Of a DNA stretch of 64,000 nt, positions 24,446 through 38,191 are shown in pieces. Numbering within the stretch: the first letter of the stretch is position 1; the number at the start of each line of letters is the position of its first letter. A model generated the notes under the pieces. The model did no database searches and was not told where the DNA came from. It saw only the letters and a list, made by a program, of their open reading frames with translations. Location: NCBI GenBank assembly GCA_963920765.1, contig OY987242.1, positions 7,404,789-7,468,788 of the forward strand. The letters run 5' to 3'. Source of the DNA: Ulota crispa (taxonomy: Eukaryota; Streptophyta; Bryopsida; Orthotrichales; Orthotrichaceae). Position numbers and translations under genes: made by a program.

Positions 24446-24860
24446 GGGAATTGATATGCGTACCGCACCTTCTTGACTATCTCACCACACCCAGAGGTAA
24501 ATTTTAGATTTCTACCATCAAAAAGCTGAATCTGAGAATTTAGAATTCAAATTTGGATTTAGAGACTTGGATTTTGTTTAGAACCATAAAAAAATGTTGT
24601 AATTGAACAACACCCAATGAAATGTTTAGCTCAGGGGAAAAGTAGAACTTTTATTTTTGTTTATAAGAAGATAAATTTTTTCATTGGGTGTTGTTCAATT
24701 AGAACCTTTTTTGTGATTCTAAACAAAATCTTGGTCTCTGAGTCCAAGTCTGAATTCCAAATTCTCAAATTCTCAAATTCAGCTTTTTGATGGTAGAAAT
24801 CTAAAATTTACTCCAGAGTGATGGGATAGTCAAGAAGGTGTGATACGCATATCAATTCCC
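24446..24860. mobile_element. W, foldback element with 9-bp imperfect duplication
   Basis: A 415-bp near-palindrome. The left end GGGAATTGATATGCGTACCG is repeated inverted at the right end, and the arms match inward through CACCTTCTTGACTATC, TCTACCATCAAAAAGCTGAA and CAACACCCAATGAAA. Flanks are TATACACAA (24437-24445) and TATACAAAA (24861-24869), 8 of 9 identical. The terminal G run, long arms and 9-bp duplication suggest a Mutator-like foldback. Confidence 0.8.
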
Positions 24861-26414
24861 TATACAAAATCTACCTAAATTACTAATAATCATTTTCTTA
24901 ATTAGTGTTCCTTGCAATTTATTTGTATATTTTAACATAGTGCAAGTCAACATTACTAGTGCCTAATACATTAATGGAAATAACTTGTGTGATTTTTTTT
25001 TGCCTAGTTTGCATATCATTCTTTTCTAGTAGCTAGCAAATTCACACTTTTAATGATCTGCATCCTTATTGGAATTTAGTTACATTCATGGTAATTAAGA
25101 TAACTTGAAAATCTTGGTGTCTTTGATAGCTAGAGCACTAAACAATATTGGTGGTGGAAAGATCATAAGACAACCTCATTAATAGGTGCACAATATATCT
25201 AAAAATTCCTACATGTTCATTGTTTACTGCAAGGGCAATATTGAAGCACCGACTTCAAAAACTTACATTCTAGTGATTTTTAACTCTGAAGTTTTTATAT
25301 CGTGTGTGTTGAAATCTAAAATTTGACAAAATTTAAATCAATAATGTTGAGTTCTTGAAAAAATTTAATTGATTTTGAGTGCATAATGATCCTCAATGGC
25401 TTTATAAGTGCAAAAAGGTAATTTTCAAAAACCATATCTTATTATGTCTATGAAATTTTGTAATTTGATTTTCACGTGTAGAAGAAACCTTTGGTTTAGT
25501 TTTTGAACTTTATTTTTGAAATTCTAAGGCTTTTTAGAAATCTTAACAAAGTTTTAATAAAGTCGAGGTGTTTGCCCTTGCCAATTAGGTTAGTTGACCT
25601 TAAATCTTTATGATTAAAGCACTAAACCATGATTTATTATGAAATCTAAAAGAGAATAGCTTCATCAAATCTCAACGTAGCATAAATTTTTTCAAGAGCA
25701 TCAAGGTGTTAAAGTAAATTTTTAGAGGTTTTAGAAATGACAAAAATTTGTAATTTTCAATTTAATTTAGTGAACGTAAGCCTTTATCTCTTGACGATCT
25801 TCTTTTTACTTGTTACCAATTCTAAATAGCCATTTCAAAGTGGAGAAAGTGTGTGAAACTCTTTTGTGGATATGCTGTTCATATTTTCAAATGACAACAA
25901 CAAGCAAGTGGTGATGAAAATGACAATTGCACAAGTATAATGAAGAAGCAGATATTAAATTGTTATTTTTTTCAATTTTAATTTTTTGCATTTAGTGTGA
26001 TTTTACAAATGTAGGCACGTTATTTTCAGATTTTTTGCAAAATTGGTGTATATGTGCTTTGGAATGGATCCATTGTTGTGTTTATAATAAATAAAAACAT
26101 GTTCTATTGAACTGCAACTTGCATACATTTATTGTTTTAGATTGCAACTTGTAGAACATGATGAGCAATTAGACTGCAATCAACTCAAATTGTAGGATTT
26201 GGATGCTTTTGTGCTGCAACTAGCTTGTGATTTACTTGCAGTACTATAATAGAAATTGTTTAACAATTTATTTGTAATTGTGTTGCAACTAGCAAGCTAC
26301 TATAGTAGAAATTGCTGGCAACTAATTTGTGTTTGTTGTACAACTAAGCTACATTTTGTTTGTTATTGCATCGTAACTTCATTGCAATTGTAGTGTTCTA
26401 TGTTTTGTTGTATA
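24861..26414. other. Intergenic, low-complexity AT-rich
   Basis: No gene recognised. At about 26100-26400 the sequence degenerates into recurring TTGCAACT and CTATAATAGAAATTG-like phrases without a fixed period. Confidence 0.45.
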
Positions 26415-26683
26415 AACACCATATTCGTTAATTTGGGAAAAGCGGTACATTTTAGGACTGTCAAATTTTGAGGTGAATGTTTTAGGTGATCACCTAAAAT
26501 CAAGCTCAACTTTTTTTTTGGGTGCATGTGTCCTCACCTAAGAGGAGGAATTTGCAAGAGAAAAAATCTTAATGGTTTAGATTGGATCTGATACCTTTGA
26601 ATCTAGTTTAAGGTAACTTTTTGGGTTTAAGGTGGAGTACAAAGTGAGACACCTGTTTTTCCCAAATTAACGAATATGGTGTT
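26415..26683. mobile_element. K2, 4-bp-TSD MITE
   Basis: Flanked by TATA at 26411-26414 and 26684-26687. Left end AACACCATATTCGTTAATTT, inverted right end identical over the same twenty bases. It lies in the opposite orientation to K4 and K6, and shares with them GGTGATCACCT, GAGGAGG and AACTTTTTGGGTTT. This is the best-preserved copy at its termini. Confidence 0.9.
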
Positions 26684-27363
26684 TATAGCAATTGTTTAAA
26701 GATTAGGTTGCAACTGCAATGTATTGTATGGCATGAGAGTGGTAATAGTTTACAAGAACATTGTAAAGTTCCCACGGGGATTTTTCAAATGTCAAACAAT
26801 ACTTTTATTTTGCAATAGTACTGAAGTTGTAAGCATAAATGCTATCACGCAATGTTACAATTGTTTTTGTTATAAAACAGTTGCGTATATATAGATAGCA
26901 ACAACTAAAAGATAACTATCCAAATTTGAAGTGAAAATAATCGTTCTTGAATTCAGCCTATACAATTACAAAGTAATTGTAATACAACTTCATTATAATT
27001 GCATTTGACACGTGACTGTGTTAATAAGCAATTATATATACAACATTAATAATGTGAAAAATGCGAGAAGCAATAAATGGGAATTCAACACTTGGCAATT
27101 GGATGGATTCCACCTGTAGTTGTATATTAGTTGGGACGTGATGACGTGTCCAAGAAATAGGAATTTTTTTCATGCCATGTAAGATGAAAACATGTACTTT
27201 CATCCACTATTTATCAAAAAAATCTTCGAAATATTTTCTTTTGACACGCAAGCATGCCATATCACCACTTACAGAGATGAACTTCTGCATCAGTACAGTA
27301 CAAGAATGAATCTATAACATGTCTTAAATGATTAATTCCCTAGTATAAACTCAAATACATTTA
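26684..27363. other. Intergenic, nothing recognised
   Basis: AT-rich, no gene or clear repeat. Confidence 0.5.
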
Positions 27364-27602
27364 AATGCAATATTTATTGATTTGGAAAAAAAATGAAATT
27401 TTGGGACTTTTGGATTTTAAGTTTTTAAGAGATTTTGGTGATTTAAGAGTGAATTTTATGATGATTTCTTTAAAAACTTGCATCAATGATGAAATACCTT
27501 GAAGAAATTATCTAAAAACTCACTTTGAATCACCAAAATATTTTCACGAATGTAAAATTTAGTATGGGAAAGACTTTTTCCCAAATTAACAAATAATGTG
27601 TT
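27364..27602. mobile_element. K3, 4-bp-TSD MITE, empty-site paralogue of K1
   Basis: Flanked by TTTA at 27360-27363 and 27603-27606. The termini are eroded (AATGCAATATTTATTGATTT on the left) but the interior aligns with K1 for most of its length, including GAGTGAATTTTATGA and GCATCAATGATGAAATA. It lacks the PBL-7 insertion. Confidence 0.82.
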
Positions 27603-27913
27603 TTTAGTAGTAATACAACCTTTTGCGTTCTAAAGAACTTAAAATGAATCATTTATTGCAGTTGTCTATTTCTGTTTTTCTTATAGTGATAATTGATTTA
27701 AAAAAATCTCATTAAGTGTTATTTCAAAGTAGCAAGAAAAGGAAATACATCTAAAAGCATGGTACACTTGTCATGCCTTGGCTGGTTTTCCCTTTTATTT
27801 TTATTTATTTAGGCGTGATTTGAAGGCCCTGTATTAGAAACTAGTTAACATTCAATGGAATATCTTGGGCGTCCAATATCCAAAAATCTAAATTTCTTTT
27901 GGGTTCACTTTTT

Positions 27914-28505
27914 GGGAAAATTTCATGGATGCCACTGAAGTTTGTTATATTTGCATAGATACCCTTGCTTTTTCAGAAATTGCACAAATATCTTGGGATC
28001 GTAATTTTAGGTATTTGTTTGTTGTGCTTGTTCTTCCTTCACAACCAGTGTTGAAGAAGGGAATGTAATGAAAACACCATATTTGTTAATCTAGGAAAAA
28101 CAAGTGTCCCATTTTGTACTCCACCTCAAACCCAAAAAGTTACTTTAAATCAAATTCAAAGGTATCAGATTCAATCTGAGCCAATAAGATTATTTCCCTC
28201 GCAAAGGCCTCCTCTCAGGTGAGGACACTTGTACAAAAAAAACTCTGCAAGCTAGGTTTGAGGAGACCTCAAACTTTCACCTGAGAATTTAAAAGTCCCA
28301 AAATATACAATTTTTCCCAAATTAGCGAATATGGTGATTGAAACAAAAAAGAAGTAATGCACGCACAAAGAAAGAAGGGAAGTGGCATACACAACAAAAT
28401 AAGCACCTAAAAATTACGGTTTAAGAGAATTTGTGCAATTTCTGAAAAAGCAAGGGTATCTATGCAAATATTGCAAACTTCAGGGGTATCCTTGAAGTTT
28501 TTCCT
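27914..28505. mobile_element. L2, Mutator-like foldback MITE interrupted by K4
   Basis: Left arm GGGAAAATTTCATGGATGCC and the following TTTTTCAGAAATTGCACAAA recur inverted on the right up to AAGTTTTTCCT. K4 sits in the middle. Without it the element is about 325 bp, like L1, L3 and L4. Confidence 0.78.
28073..28338. mobile_element. K4, 4-bp-TSD MITE inside L2
   Basis: Flanked by TGAA at 28069-28072 and 28339-28342. Left end AACACCATATTTGTTAATCT, right end AATTAGCGAATATGGTGAT. The interior contains CCCATTTTGTACTCCACC and the GAGGACACTTGTAC segment shared with K2 and K6. Confidence 0.88.
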
Positions 28506-28668
28506 TATTTTTCAGCTCTTAACTGCAGTATCTTTCTGATAACAGTAATTCCACGTTCTAATTCCATCTCGCTGTAAAGAGACATTATAATACACCGGGC
28601 TGAATTGCCGTGTCCGTTGGAGATGGTCATAGATAACCGCAGCTCCTTTCTTGCAACGAAACGCCAGT

Positions 28669-28885
28669 AACACCATATTAAGTAAAGTGGGAAAAAAGGT
28701 ATAATTTGGGACTTTCAGACTCGCCTTCAAAAGATTGAGGTGATCATTGCACACATGTTCTGGGATTTACGAGGGAAATTTTATTAGTGGCTCAGACTGA
28801 ATCTAATGCTTTCAAATCTAACTTTTTGGGATTGGGGGAAAACAAAGTGAGACACCTTTTTTCCCAATTTACCTAATATGGTGTT
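28669..28885. mobile_element. K5, 4-bp-TSD MITE upstream of the peroxidase gene
   Basis: Flanked by CAGT at 28665-28668 and 28886-28889. Termini AACACCATATTAAGTAAAGT and, inverted, AACACCATATTAGGTAAATT. It ends about 1.5 kb before the peroxidase start codon. A shorter, internally deleted member of the family. Confidence 0.85.
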
Positions 28886-30394
28886 CAGTGAGCGTTCCGG
28901 AAGTGATTCGTAGGAAATCACGAATCAATTCTCGACACAGACCATCCAAACGCAGGATTTTTGATCTGCTGCTCAAAACCGAAAATCCTGAGAATGCAGC
29001 TCAGCATCTGCCTGACTCGTAATCAATTGCAAAAGGCGTGCAAACGCCGCTTGCATAGCAAGCTAAGGCATGGCGATCGACATGACATGGCTTACCGGAT
29101 TTGAGCAGAGGTAAGGATGATGTGATCGAGGCTGGAATGATTAGCTCATATGAGGTGGCGCTACAGTACCAGCGATCATGTAGTGAAATGATCCATCAAC
29201 CTCATAACTGCAATTCTCACAAGCCGGACAAACTTGCCACCAACTGCCATGAAGACACAGGCCTGGAATTTCTTCGTGCTTAACCTACCAAGCTCCATCT
29301 AGGGCGGCGTCTCTTCCATGCCATCATGAGATCACCGGAGTAAATAAGAAGCCACCACAACAAGCCTAGATCGTCGTGCTCATTAACATGGCAAACGTCC
29401 AAGCTTTACCTCAGATCAATACGGGTCCTAGTCCAAGTCATAATATATCGATGCTTTTAAAACAAGTCGATTTAACGAACGTGACCATCTAGTAACAAGG
29501 ACGAGCATCGTTCGGTAATCACAGATCTATGTTGTACTTGAAGTACTCAGCTCTAGCTTCCTCCAGGAATCTTCTAGCGCTGGTTCGGATTAACTAATCG
29601 AAAACTTCGCCGTGCAGTGTCACTTCGATCAGCACTTAATTACTAGCTAAAAATTGAACCTATCTAGTACCTGCGGATTCTAGTAAAATCCAGCTAAGGG
29701 TATCAACCTGTCAGTGGGAACAGCAACCGGTTTGCACGATAAAGAGCAGAACTCGCCATCCATGTGAGCACATACTGATACCGTAGCTAGCTTCTCTTGC
29801 TTCTCGAAGACTTGTCAGAAGCACATCGATCCTCCCCACAGTTGGCCACAGCAATCAGTGTTGTTAGTATTTCGTCCTCGCCATTGCTACGCAGTGGGTG
29901 AGCTGTTGGTGTTGACCATCGATCATACTACGAGAGCCAGAGCGCGGTTTGCACAGATCTCTCCATTTTCAATTCCATTGCAATCACTTAGCTTGCCTCG
30001 TAACATCATCCTCTTTAGTCGAAGTACAGAGTTTTTATCTTTCAGCTCAGAAACGTACCACAGCTGGGGTCTGTCTAATTGCATTGCTCTTGATGCGTGA
30101 AGCTGTGATTAATCCACAATGCTGCAATCGGTAATTGCTGGATTTCAGATAGTTCGCTTCGTAAAGTTCTTTCGACACAGTGATTGTCGAGCTCTTGAGT
30201 GACTAACAGCTCTACAATTCTGTGTATCGACGATTAATGGACAATTCAACACTGGCACTGGCGAATGGTTGAAGTTGTGTACCAGTGACTGTCTGTCAAT
30301 TGAAGCAGCAGCGGGTTTTGTGATCACGATTTCAGCGTCCTAACGACAGATAGGACTCGCAGAACGAACAGCGGATAAAATACAGGATTTTTGC
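28886..30394 (+). promoter_or_regulatory. 5' flank of the peroxidase gene (promoter and leader not resolved)
   Basis: About 1.5 kb without MITE-type repeats, more balanced in base composition than the surrounding DNA. The promoter and 5' leader presumably lie here. I cannot fix a transcription start: ATAAAATA at 30375-30382 is only about 13 bases before the ATG and is too close to act as a TATA box for a normal leader. Open frames here of 60-80 codons have no recognisable motifs. Confidence 0.4.
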
Positions 30395-32521
<2,127 letters not shown>

Positions 32522-33006
32522 TTATAAATCAACCCCAGTTAATTAGAATCCTCGCTCGGAATCTCCAACTGTTGCTATAGAATAGTAGTAATTAATTACA
32601 CGAAGAGACCAGTCGTCAGAATCAGACCCAGCCAGTGTACAAGCCAGTTTTTTGGTCACGCATGACGAATGTAGACTAGTTACTACTAGTGAAAGGAGTA
32701 GTACCTGTACTATAAGGAGATGCTTGGGAGATGTACAGTATAGTACAGTACAGCAGTTGTAGGTGTATCATGAATTTTTCGAACATGTCAGCACGGAATA
32801 ACGGTTCCGTTACGGAATCCAAGCAGTCGTTTCGTATAAGCAGCTAGACGTTTTATTTATTTTATGGTGTGGACATCACAAGGTTTGCCCTTGCTTGCAA
32901 AAATGCAAAGATATGGAAGTAATAAGATCAGCCAGTGAGGGCTTTCCTTCTAAGTTTTCATGACTTGGCACTTCTTGTTTTCGTACGTTTTTGTAAAGGT
33001 ATGTTT
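32522..33006 (+). other. 3' flank of the peroxidase gene
   Basis: Presumed 3' untranslated region and downstream DNA up to K6. It is AT-rich with repeated TAGTACAGTA phrases near 32730-32755. No canonical AATAAA could be assigned with confidence. Confidence 0.4.
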
Positions 33007-33263
33007 AACACGATATTGGTTAATTTGGGTTGGGAAAAACAGGTGTCCCATTTTGTACTCCACTCAAACCCAAAAAGTTACTTTGAACTAGATTCAAAGC
33101 TATCAAAATTAGTTTGAAACTCTAAGATTTTTCTCTTGCAAATCCCTCCTCTCAAGGAAGGGCACGTGTACAAAAAAACAATGAGCTCAGTTTGAGGTGA
33201 TCACCTCAAACTTCTGAAAGTCCCAAAATGTACCATTTTTCCCAGATTAACGAATATCGTGTT
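33007..33263. mobile_element. K6, 4-bp-TSD MITE downstream of the peroxidase gene
   Basis: Flanked by GTTT at 33003-33006 and 33264-33267. Left end AACACGATATTGGTTAATTT, inverted right end AACACGATATTCGTTAATCT. The interior contains GGTGATCACC as in K2. It begins about 490 bases after the peroxidase stop codon. Confidence 0.88.
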
Positions 33264-35536
33264 GTTTGTATTTGGTGCTGGCATATTGTCATTCCCAAAA
33301 CTCTTGTTAGTACCGTTATGCAAATTTTGTGAACATTCTTATAAAGGATTTCAATTGGTGTACCCCTCACATACTTCATACAGTCACAAGGGAATAGTGT
33401 CAATTTGGACATCTTTCTGTCAATTTGGACACGGTTAATCAAGTTAATCAGTTTCAAGCGCATCAATTTGGACACTATTTTCATGTCAAATCAATTAGCT
33501 TTCATATCAATAAGTTGAATAGACATACTTGGAAGGTGCCAAAAACTTTAAAGATAGAGTCTAAAGACTTTGTCAGGTTGGTAACATGCTAAGTTCAAAA
33601 TGTCACAAACATGTGACATACGTGTGCTAAGAGTTCTAAAACCTATAATGGGACTAATACAAATTAGAGATTTTGTTGGTCAACACTGGTTTTGGCGAGG
33701 CAACTCTAAATTAGTCCAAAATTCATTTAAGCAATTAGAAAACCCACTACTTTTTTCTTATAAGCCTTCCCCATAGCCAAATTTGTGAGATTGTAACACC
33801 ATTTGCATGAAAACTTAACAAGGCATTGGAAAGCATCACATGGAATGTTTTACTAGTTTCTTTGCAAGTGCAAGAAAGTTTAATCACGAGTTTTGTGACA
33901 AGTGTGAACTAAATTTTGATTTATTGAATAGCATGTTTATATTGGTTTTTTTTTGTTAACATGAATGATGAATAATGAAACACTTTACATGTGAACAACC
34001 AAATCCATCGTCTATGTGATTAAAGTTAAGTGACCTTAAAATAAATAAATGCCATTGAGTTCAAAAGTTTCATGGTTAGTTTGGCTCTGGGACTTGGCGT
34101 TAACCGAGAAAACTTTCCATGGAGGGCCCTTCTCTCCATCAATGGCAAGGACAAGAGGCTCATCCGGTATTTTTACTGAATTTGTAATGAAACTTGAGTA
34201 GCTTGGCTGCTTGGACTTTAGACTGATAGACTTGAAATTTTTTTTGGATGGATAAATTTGTAGATATAGTGAAGAGTGATAAGAGACGTTATCACATTGC
34301 CTTCAATAGTTGATTAATATCTCCAAAATACCGTAGATTCAAGTGGTGTCACCTCAACCAACATCCTACCAATTCATGTTTTTGTTTTTGTTTTTTTGTT
34401 GAAAGAAGCATCTTGTATGAAGTTATAGGAGAGAAAGACAACACTTGAGGGATGTACCTCAAGAACATGGTATCACATATGTCTAACACGTGACATTTTT
34501 ACTTATAATTTAACTAATCAATATACTAAGGGAGAAAAAACTAAGCTACGATCATAAAGCAGGTGTTGCTTTGTGTGGACAACGATGAGAGACACCATGT
34601 TGTTCAATTCCATTGATTGATTAATCTTCAAAGTACCATGGGTTAAAATAGTTCCTGTCACCATACTACCACTTTCACTTTTTCGAGTTGTTTTAGAGAA
34701 AAATCACGTATGAATTCCCGACAAGAAGGCAAAATCCTTGTGAAAAATATTTCAAAAACATGATGTTACCTCAAAAAGTTCAGAGTGGCATTCTTACACC
34801 TCAAAAAAACTAATTGATCTACTATGGTAAGAGAAAGCGTAATTTTGGATACTACAGTAGAAGATTTCTACACCTTCAGATAGCAATGATCAGTACTTGA
34901 TTATATTCTTGGCAAACATGCATTAAAATCAAGTACTATAAGTTCCTAAATCAACAATTCTTGGACACCAAGGGACTCAAATCACTGCAAATTAAGTTTG
35001 AAAGCTGTGAGCTTGTAAAACAACATAAAATTGGGAGGATAAAATCCAGTTTCTTTTTTTTTAAGATTTAGAGAATGGAACCAGTGAACATTTACATGAA
35101 ACCAATGACCATTGAAGAAAAACCAGTGCGTTTCCAAGAGAAGAGGAAGATTACAAGGGGAGCTTGTAAAACTTCGAAGATGCAACTTCACAAAATGAAA
35201 CAAAGATCTTGCCCGATGAACAGGGAGATCCAATCAATAATAGAAAGATAGCTATTAATATGAAAAGTAAAAAACTAGGTTGAAATTTGAATCAACCTAA
35301 TAAAAAACTAGCGACATGTTTGAGAAGTTTCTAATTATAGCATATATAGGCAATATTTGGTGCACACAGGTAAACATTGCTTAAACAAAATCCTTTCCAT
35401 TTTTTAATTCCCTTACACTTTTGAATGTAACAAGAAAATTTGCAAAATGATGACACATTACATAATGTCGCTCTTAAATTTTGCATGCACAAAAGACATA
35501 TGATGGTATTTTGTTCAAGTAATATTTAAACAAGCT
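33264..35536. other. Intergenic, nothing firmly recognised
   Basis: AT-rich. Segments near 34280-34440 and 34585-34710 look like a very diverged direct duplication (GATTGATTAAT, AGTACC, GTCACC in the same order), but the similarity is weak. No gene. Confidence 0.4.
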
Positions 35537-35641
35537 AAGGGCCTCACACATGGGCAATCTCACGTTTACGCCACTATTTACTTAGATTTTGCCCTTGTTT
35601 TGAATAACCCAAGCGTGAGAATGCCCTTTCATGAGGCCCTT
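35537..35641. mobile_element. FB-6, very small inverted-repeat element
   Basis: AAGGGCCTCACACATGGGC on the left matches inverted AAGGGCCTCATGAAAGGGC on the right, and both continue with ATTCTCACG or AATCTCACG. Total about 105 bp. No clean target duplication. Confidence 0.5.
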
Positions 35642-36302
35642 CCCTACACTAAAACAAACAGACTAAAATGAGAAATGGGGGGTTTTTAGTTTTTATCCGA
35701 GGAAGTTCAAAATCTTCCCGGACACTGATCATTGATCTCGCCTATCACGGTTCAGTTCCAATAATTGCACAAGGTTCATGTAAGGTACTTGTTGACAAGT
35801 AGTTCCATTTTTTGAAAGTACAAGTCCATAGCACTATCGATGCCCATCTGGGCAGAACAGCTCAACTGGGTCAAAGTGTCAAACTGAAAATAGATTGCAA
35901 GATTTTTGGAAAAAAATGTGAATTTTCAATAGAAAATGTTCCCAGGCAGGGATGCTAGTGGGCCGATGCTTGCCAGCCCATGTTTGTGTGCTGATGATAC
36001 GAAGGCAAAAGCCAGGTTTATCAAGGAATCCCCATGGCTAGGATTCCTCTGATGAAAAATGTCCACGTAGCCCTCATCAACCATTCAAAAATCCTAAAAT
36101 AGCAGGTCAATAAGTCTCCCAAAGGAAATGTTCAATTATGCGCTGTTTTATTTGGGGAGCAGGATTGTGCCCCCTTAGGGCGTTCTTTCATGCTGCATAG
36201 GTGATTGGGAGGAGCACTAGATGGTCATAGTTCTACTTATTGGTGTTCATGGAAATAACTTTAGGATAAAGTACGTTTGGTAGAATTGTCCATAAATTCA
36301 TC

Positions 36303-36378
36303 CATTAATGTTTAATCTCTAAATATTTGAGGCTATTTTTCATTAATGTTTAATCTCTAAATATTTGAGGCTATTTTT
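36303..36378. repeat. Exact tandem duplication of 38 bp
   Basis: 36303-36340 and 36341-36378 are identical, beginning CATTAATGTTTAATCTCTAA. The perfect identity indicates a recent duplication. Confidence 0.95.
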
Positions 36379-37095
36379 CTTGATTTAGGAAGGCATTTTG
36401 GAAATTTTTGAATTATAGTTGTAAGATCTTTGGTAAACATTGGCAAAAATTGTAACCATAGGATTTTGAACTTCAAGGCTTCTAGATGGTGTTACCAAAA
36501 AAAAAACTTTAAAAATGCCCTGCATATGTTAAGATAGTTGTGATAGAATGTGAATGAGTACAAAAAAATTGTTTTTTTTGGAGTTGCCCAAAACTTGTTA
36601 TGCAAAATGGCAACTTTTGTGTACAAAAATTGGGAAACAACTACTTACAATAAATTAGTATTTGTTGTTGTAACTTCAAAACTAATGACACCCTTTCCAA
36701 GTCCATGATGGCAATTTCACAAATGAGCTTGCAATGCAAATATCAAAGAGCTACCACTTAATACAAAGAAAGTGTTTAGCTCCAACTATTGACCAATAAT
36801 CATTATGAATGAAAAAATCTAAAAATGAATGAATTCTAATTTGTATAACAAAAACACTCCGAGAAATTAGCGCAAAAACACATTTTCATTTTGTTAAATG
36901 ATGAAATTTTAGTAAAAGACCCCTCATTGTCCAAGTGAGTGCCCAAGGGAACTCTTGAATTTACACTGAATTTGCTACATATCTTTCCAATATGACAACT
37001 TGTCATAAGCTCTTTTGTAATACTATTCATCACACTTTTTGATGCACAATAGATATGCTTGCAGTTTAGCTTTTACTAAAAATAATTAAAATGTA

Positions 37096-37451
37096 CTCCC
37101 TGCGTCCCAAAATGATCTTCATGTTGACCTTTATTTAGTGTCCCAAAATGATCTTCTTGTTGGAGAAAGAAAGGAGGTAATGACACTTGCACATAGTCCA
37201 AAAGCATGGGCATGCTAACCAATCCCATGTCATCAAGTGTGTGGCCACCAGTGCTCTTCAAAAATGCCTCAAAAATTCAATTTTCAAGCATTTTGAAACC
37301 ACACTTTGAAAACTAATTTGGAACTCAAAATTTCAGAACATTAGGACATCAAACTCTATTCATAGATCCAAAAAAAATTGAAAAATGGTTCTTTTCGAGT
37401 CTAATCTACAACATTTTGTGTAATAGGAAGATCATTTTGGGACGGAGGGAG
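37096..37451. mobile_element. ST-1, Stowaway-type MITE
   Basis: Left end CTCCCTGCGTCCCAAAATGA and inverted right end CTCCCTCCGTCCCAAAATGA, with TA on both outer sides (37094-37095, 37452-37453). The CTCCCTCCGTCCCAAAA terminus and TA target are the hallmark of plant Stowaway (Tc1/mariner) MITEs. A second internal copy of the terminal motif lies near 37141. Open frames inside are not genes. Near-identical to ST-2. Confidence 0.92.
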
Positions 37452-38095
37452 TAGTATGGAAGTCATCAAAATTGAACATTGAAGCAAAATTCAAATGGCA
37501 AATTCTCCAAAAAAACTAAAACTAAAACTAAAATATATGCCATCAACAAGGTCTCAAAGTTTCCAAAATACCCAAATTTGGTGCCTCATGCATTTAGGGG
37601 TTAACACGGTTGGTTTACAAGATGATTTCTAGTTTCAAGAACAATATTCCATGCATTACCCCAAAGACAATCAAAACACAACATAAATTAACATACCCAA
37701 GGCAACATTGCTTGACAATAACAAAATTTACACATGCCATGGCAAAATTGATGTTAGCTATTGCCATAACATTGTTCACCAGGGTTTATTCCTCCCCCAG
37801 CTGTGGAGGAATATCCCTCTCTATATACCTGGGTGAGGGTTTAGTTATAGAATTGTCAATGTTGATTAGTTATCGGTTTAGATCTGGCGAATGGCATTCA
37901 CTGGGGGGTCAGAGGGACTCCCCTAGTGAAGGTTAACAATGTTATGGATTGTGTTGTGATCATGCTATTGTTGTTGATGGAGACAAACCAATCTTATGTC
38001 AGTCTACTTGTCCAAACAAACTTGCTTCTATGTGGAATTTCCTTCTCCTAAAATGGATATTTGCAAAAATGAATAGATCATTGCTACACTAACTC
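37452..38095. other. Intergenic with a solo PBL-type right end
   Basis: CATTTAGGGGTTAA ending at 37604 looks like a PBL right terminus, but no left partner was found. A 108-codon frame (37610-37936, +) has no recognisable domain. Confidence 0.35.
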
Positions 38096-38191
38096 TTAAC
38101 CTTTAAGCGCTAGGGGGAAGTCACCGTGCCTACACAGGACCCCGTGTATCCATAGGGACAAAAATTGTCTCTTTGGTTCTTTAGGGGTTAA
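38096..38191. mobile_element. PBL-8, short TTAA-bounded element
   Basis: Starts TTAACCTTTAAGCGC and ends GTTCTTTAGGGGTTAA, with TTAA at both borders. Only 96 bp. The interior has ATCCATAGGGACAAAAATTGTC, which resembles the sub-terminal sequence of PBL-11 and PBL-12 (GGGACAA-TTGTCC). Confidence 0.6.

Noticed and set aside
34280..34710. Possible long terminal repeats of a retrotransposon
   Set aside because: The two segments are too diverged, are not bounded by TG...CA with duplications, and enclose no gag or pol.
37076..37261. 61-codon frame with a near-identical partner at 54388-54576
   Set aside because: Both lie in the left half of the Stowaway copies; the similarity is that of the MITE, not of a protein.
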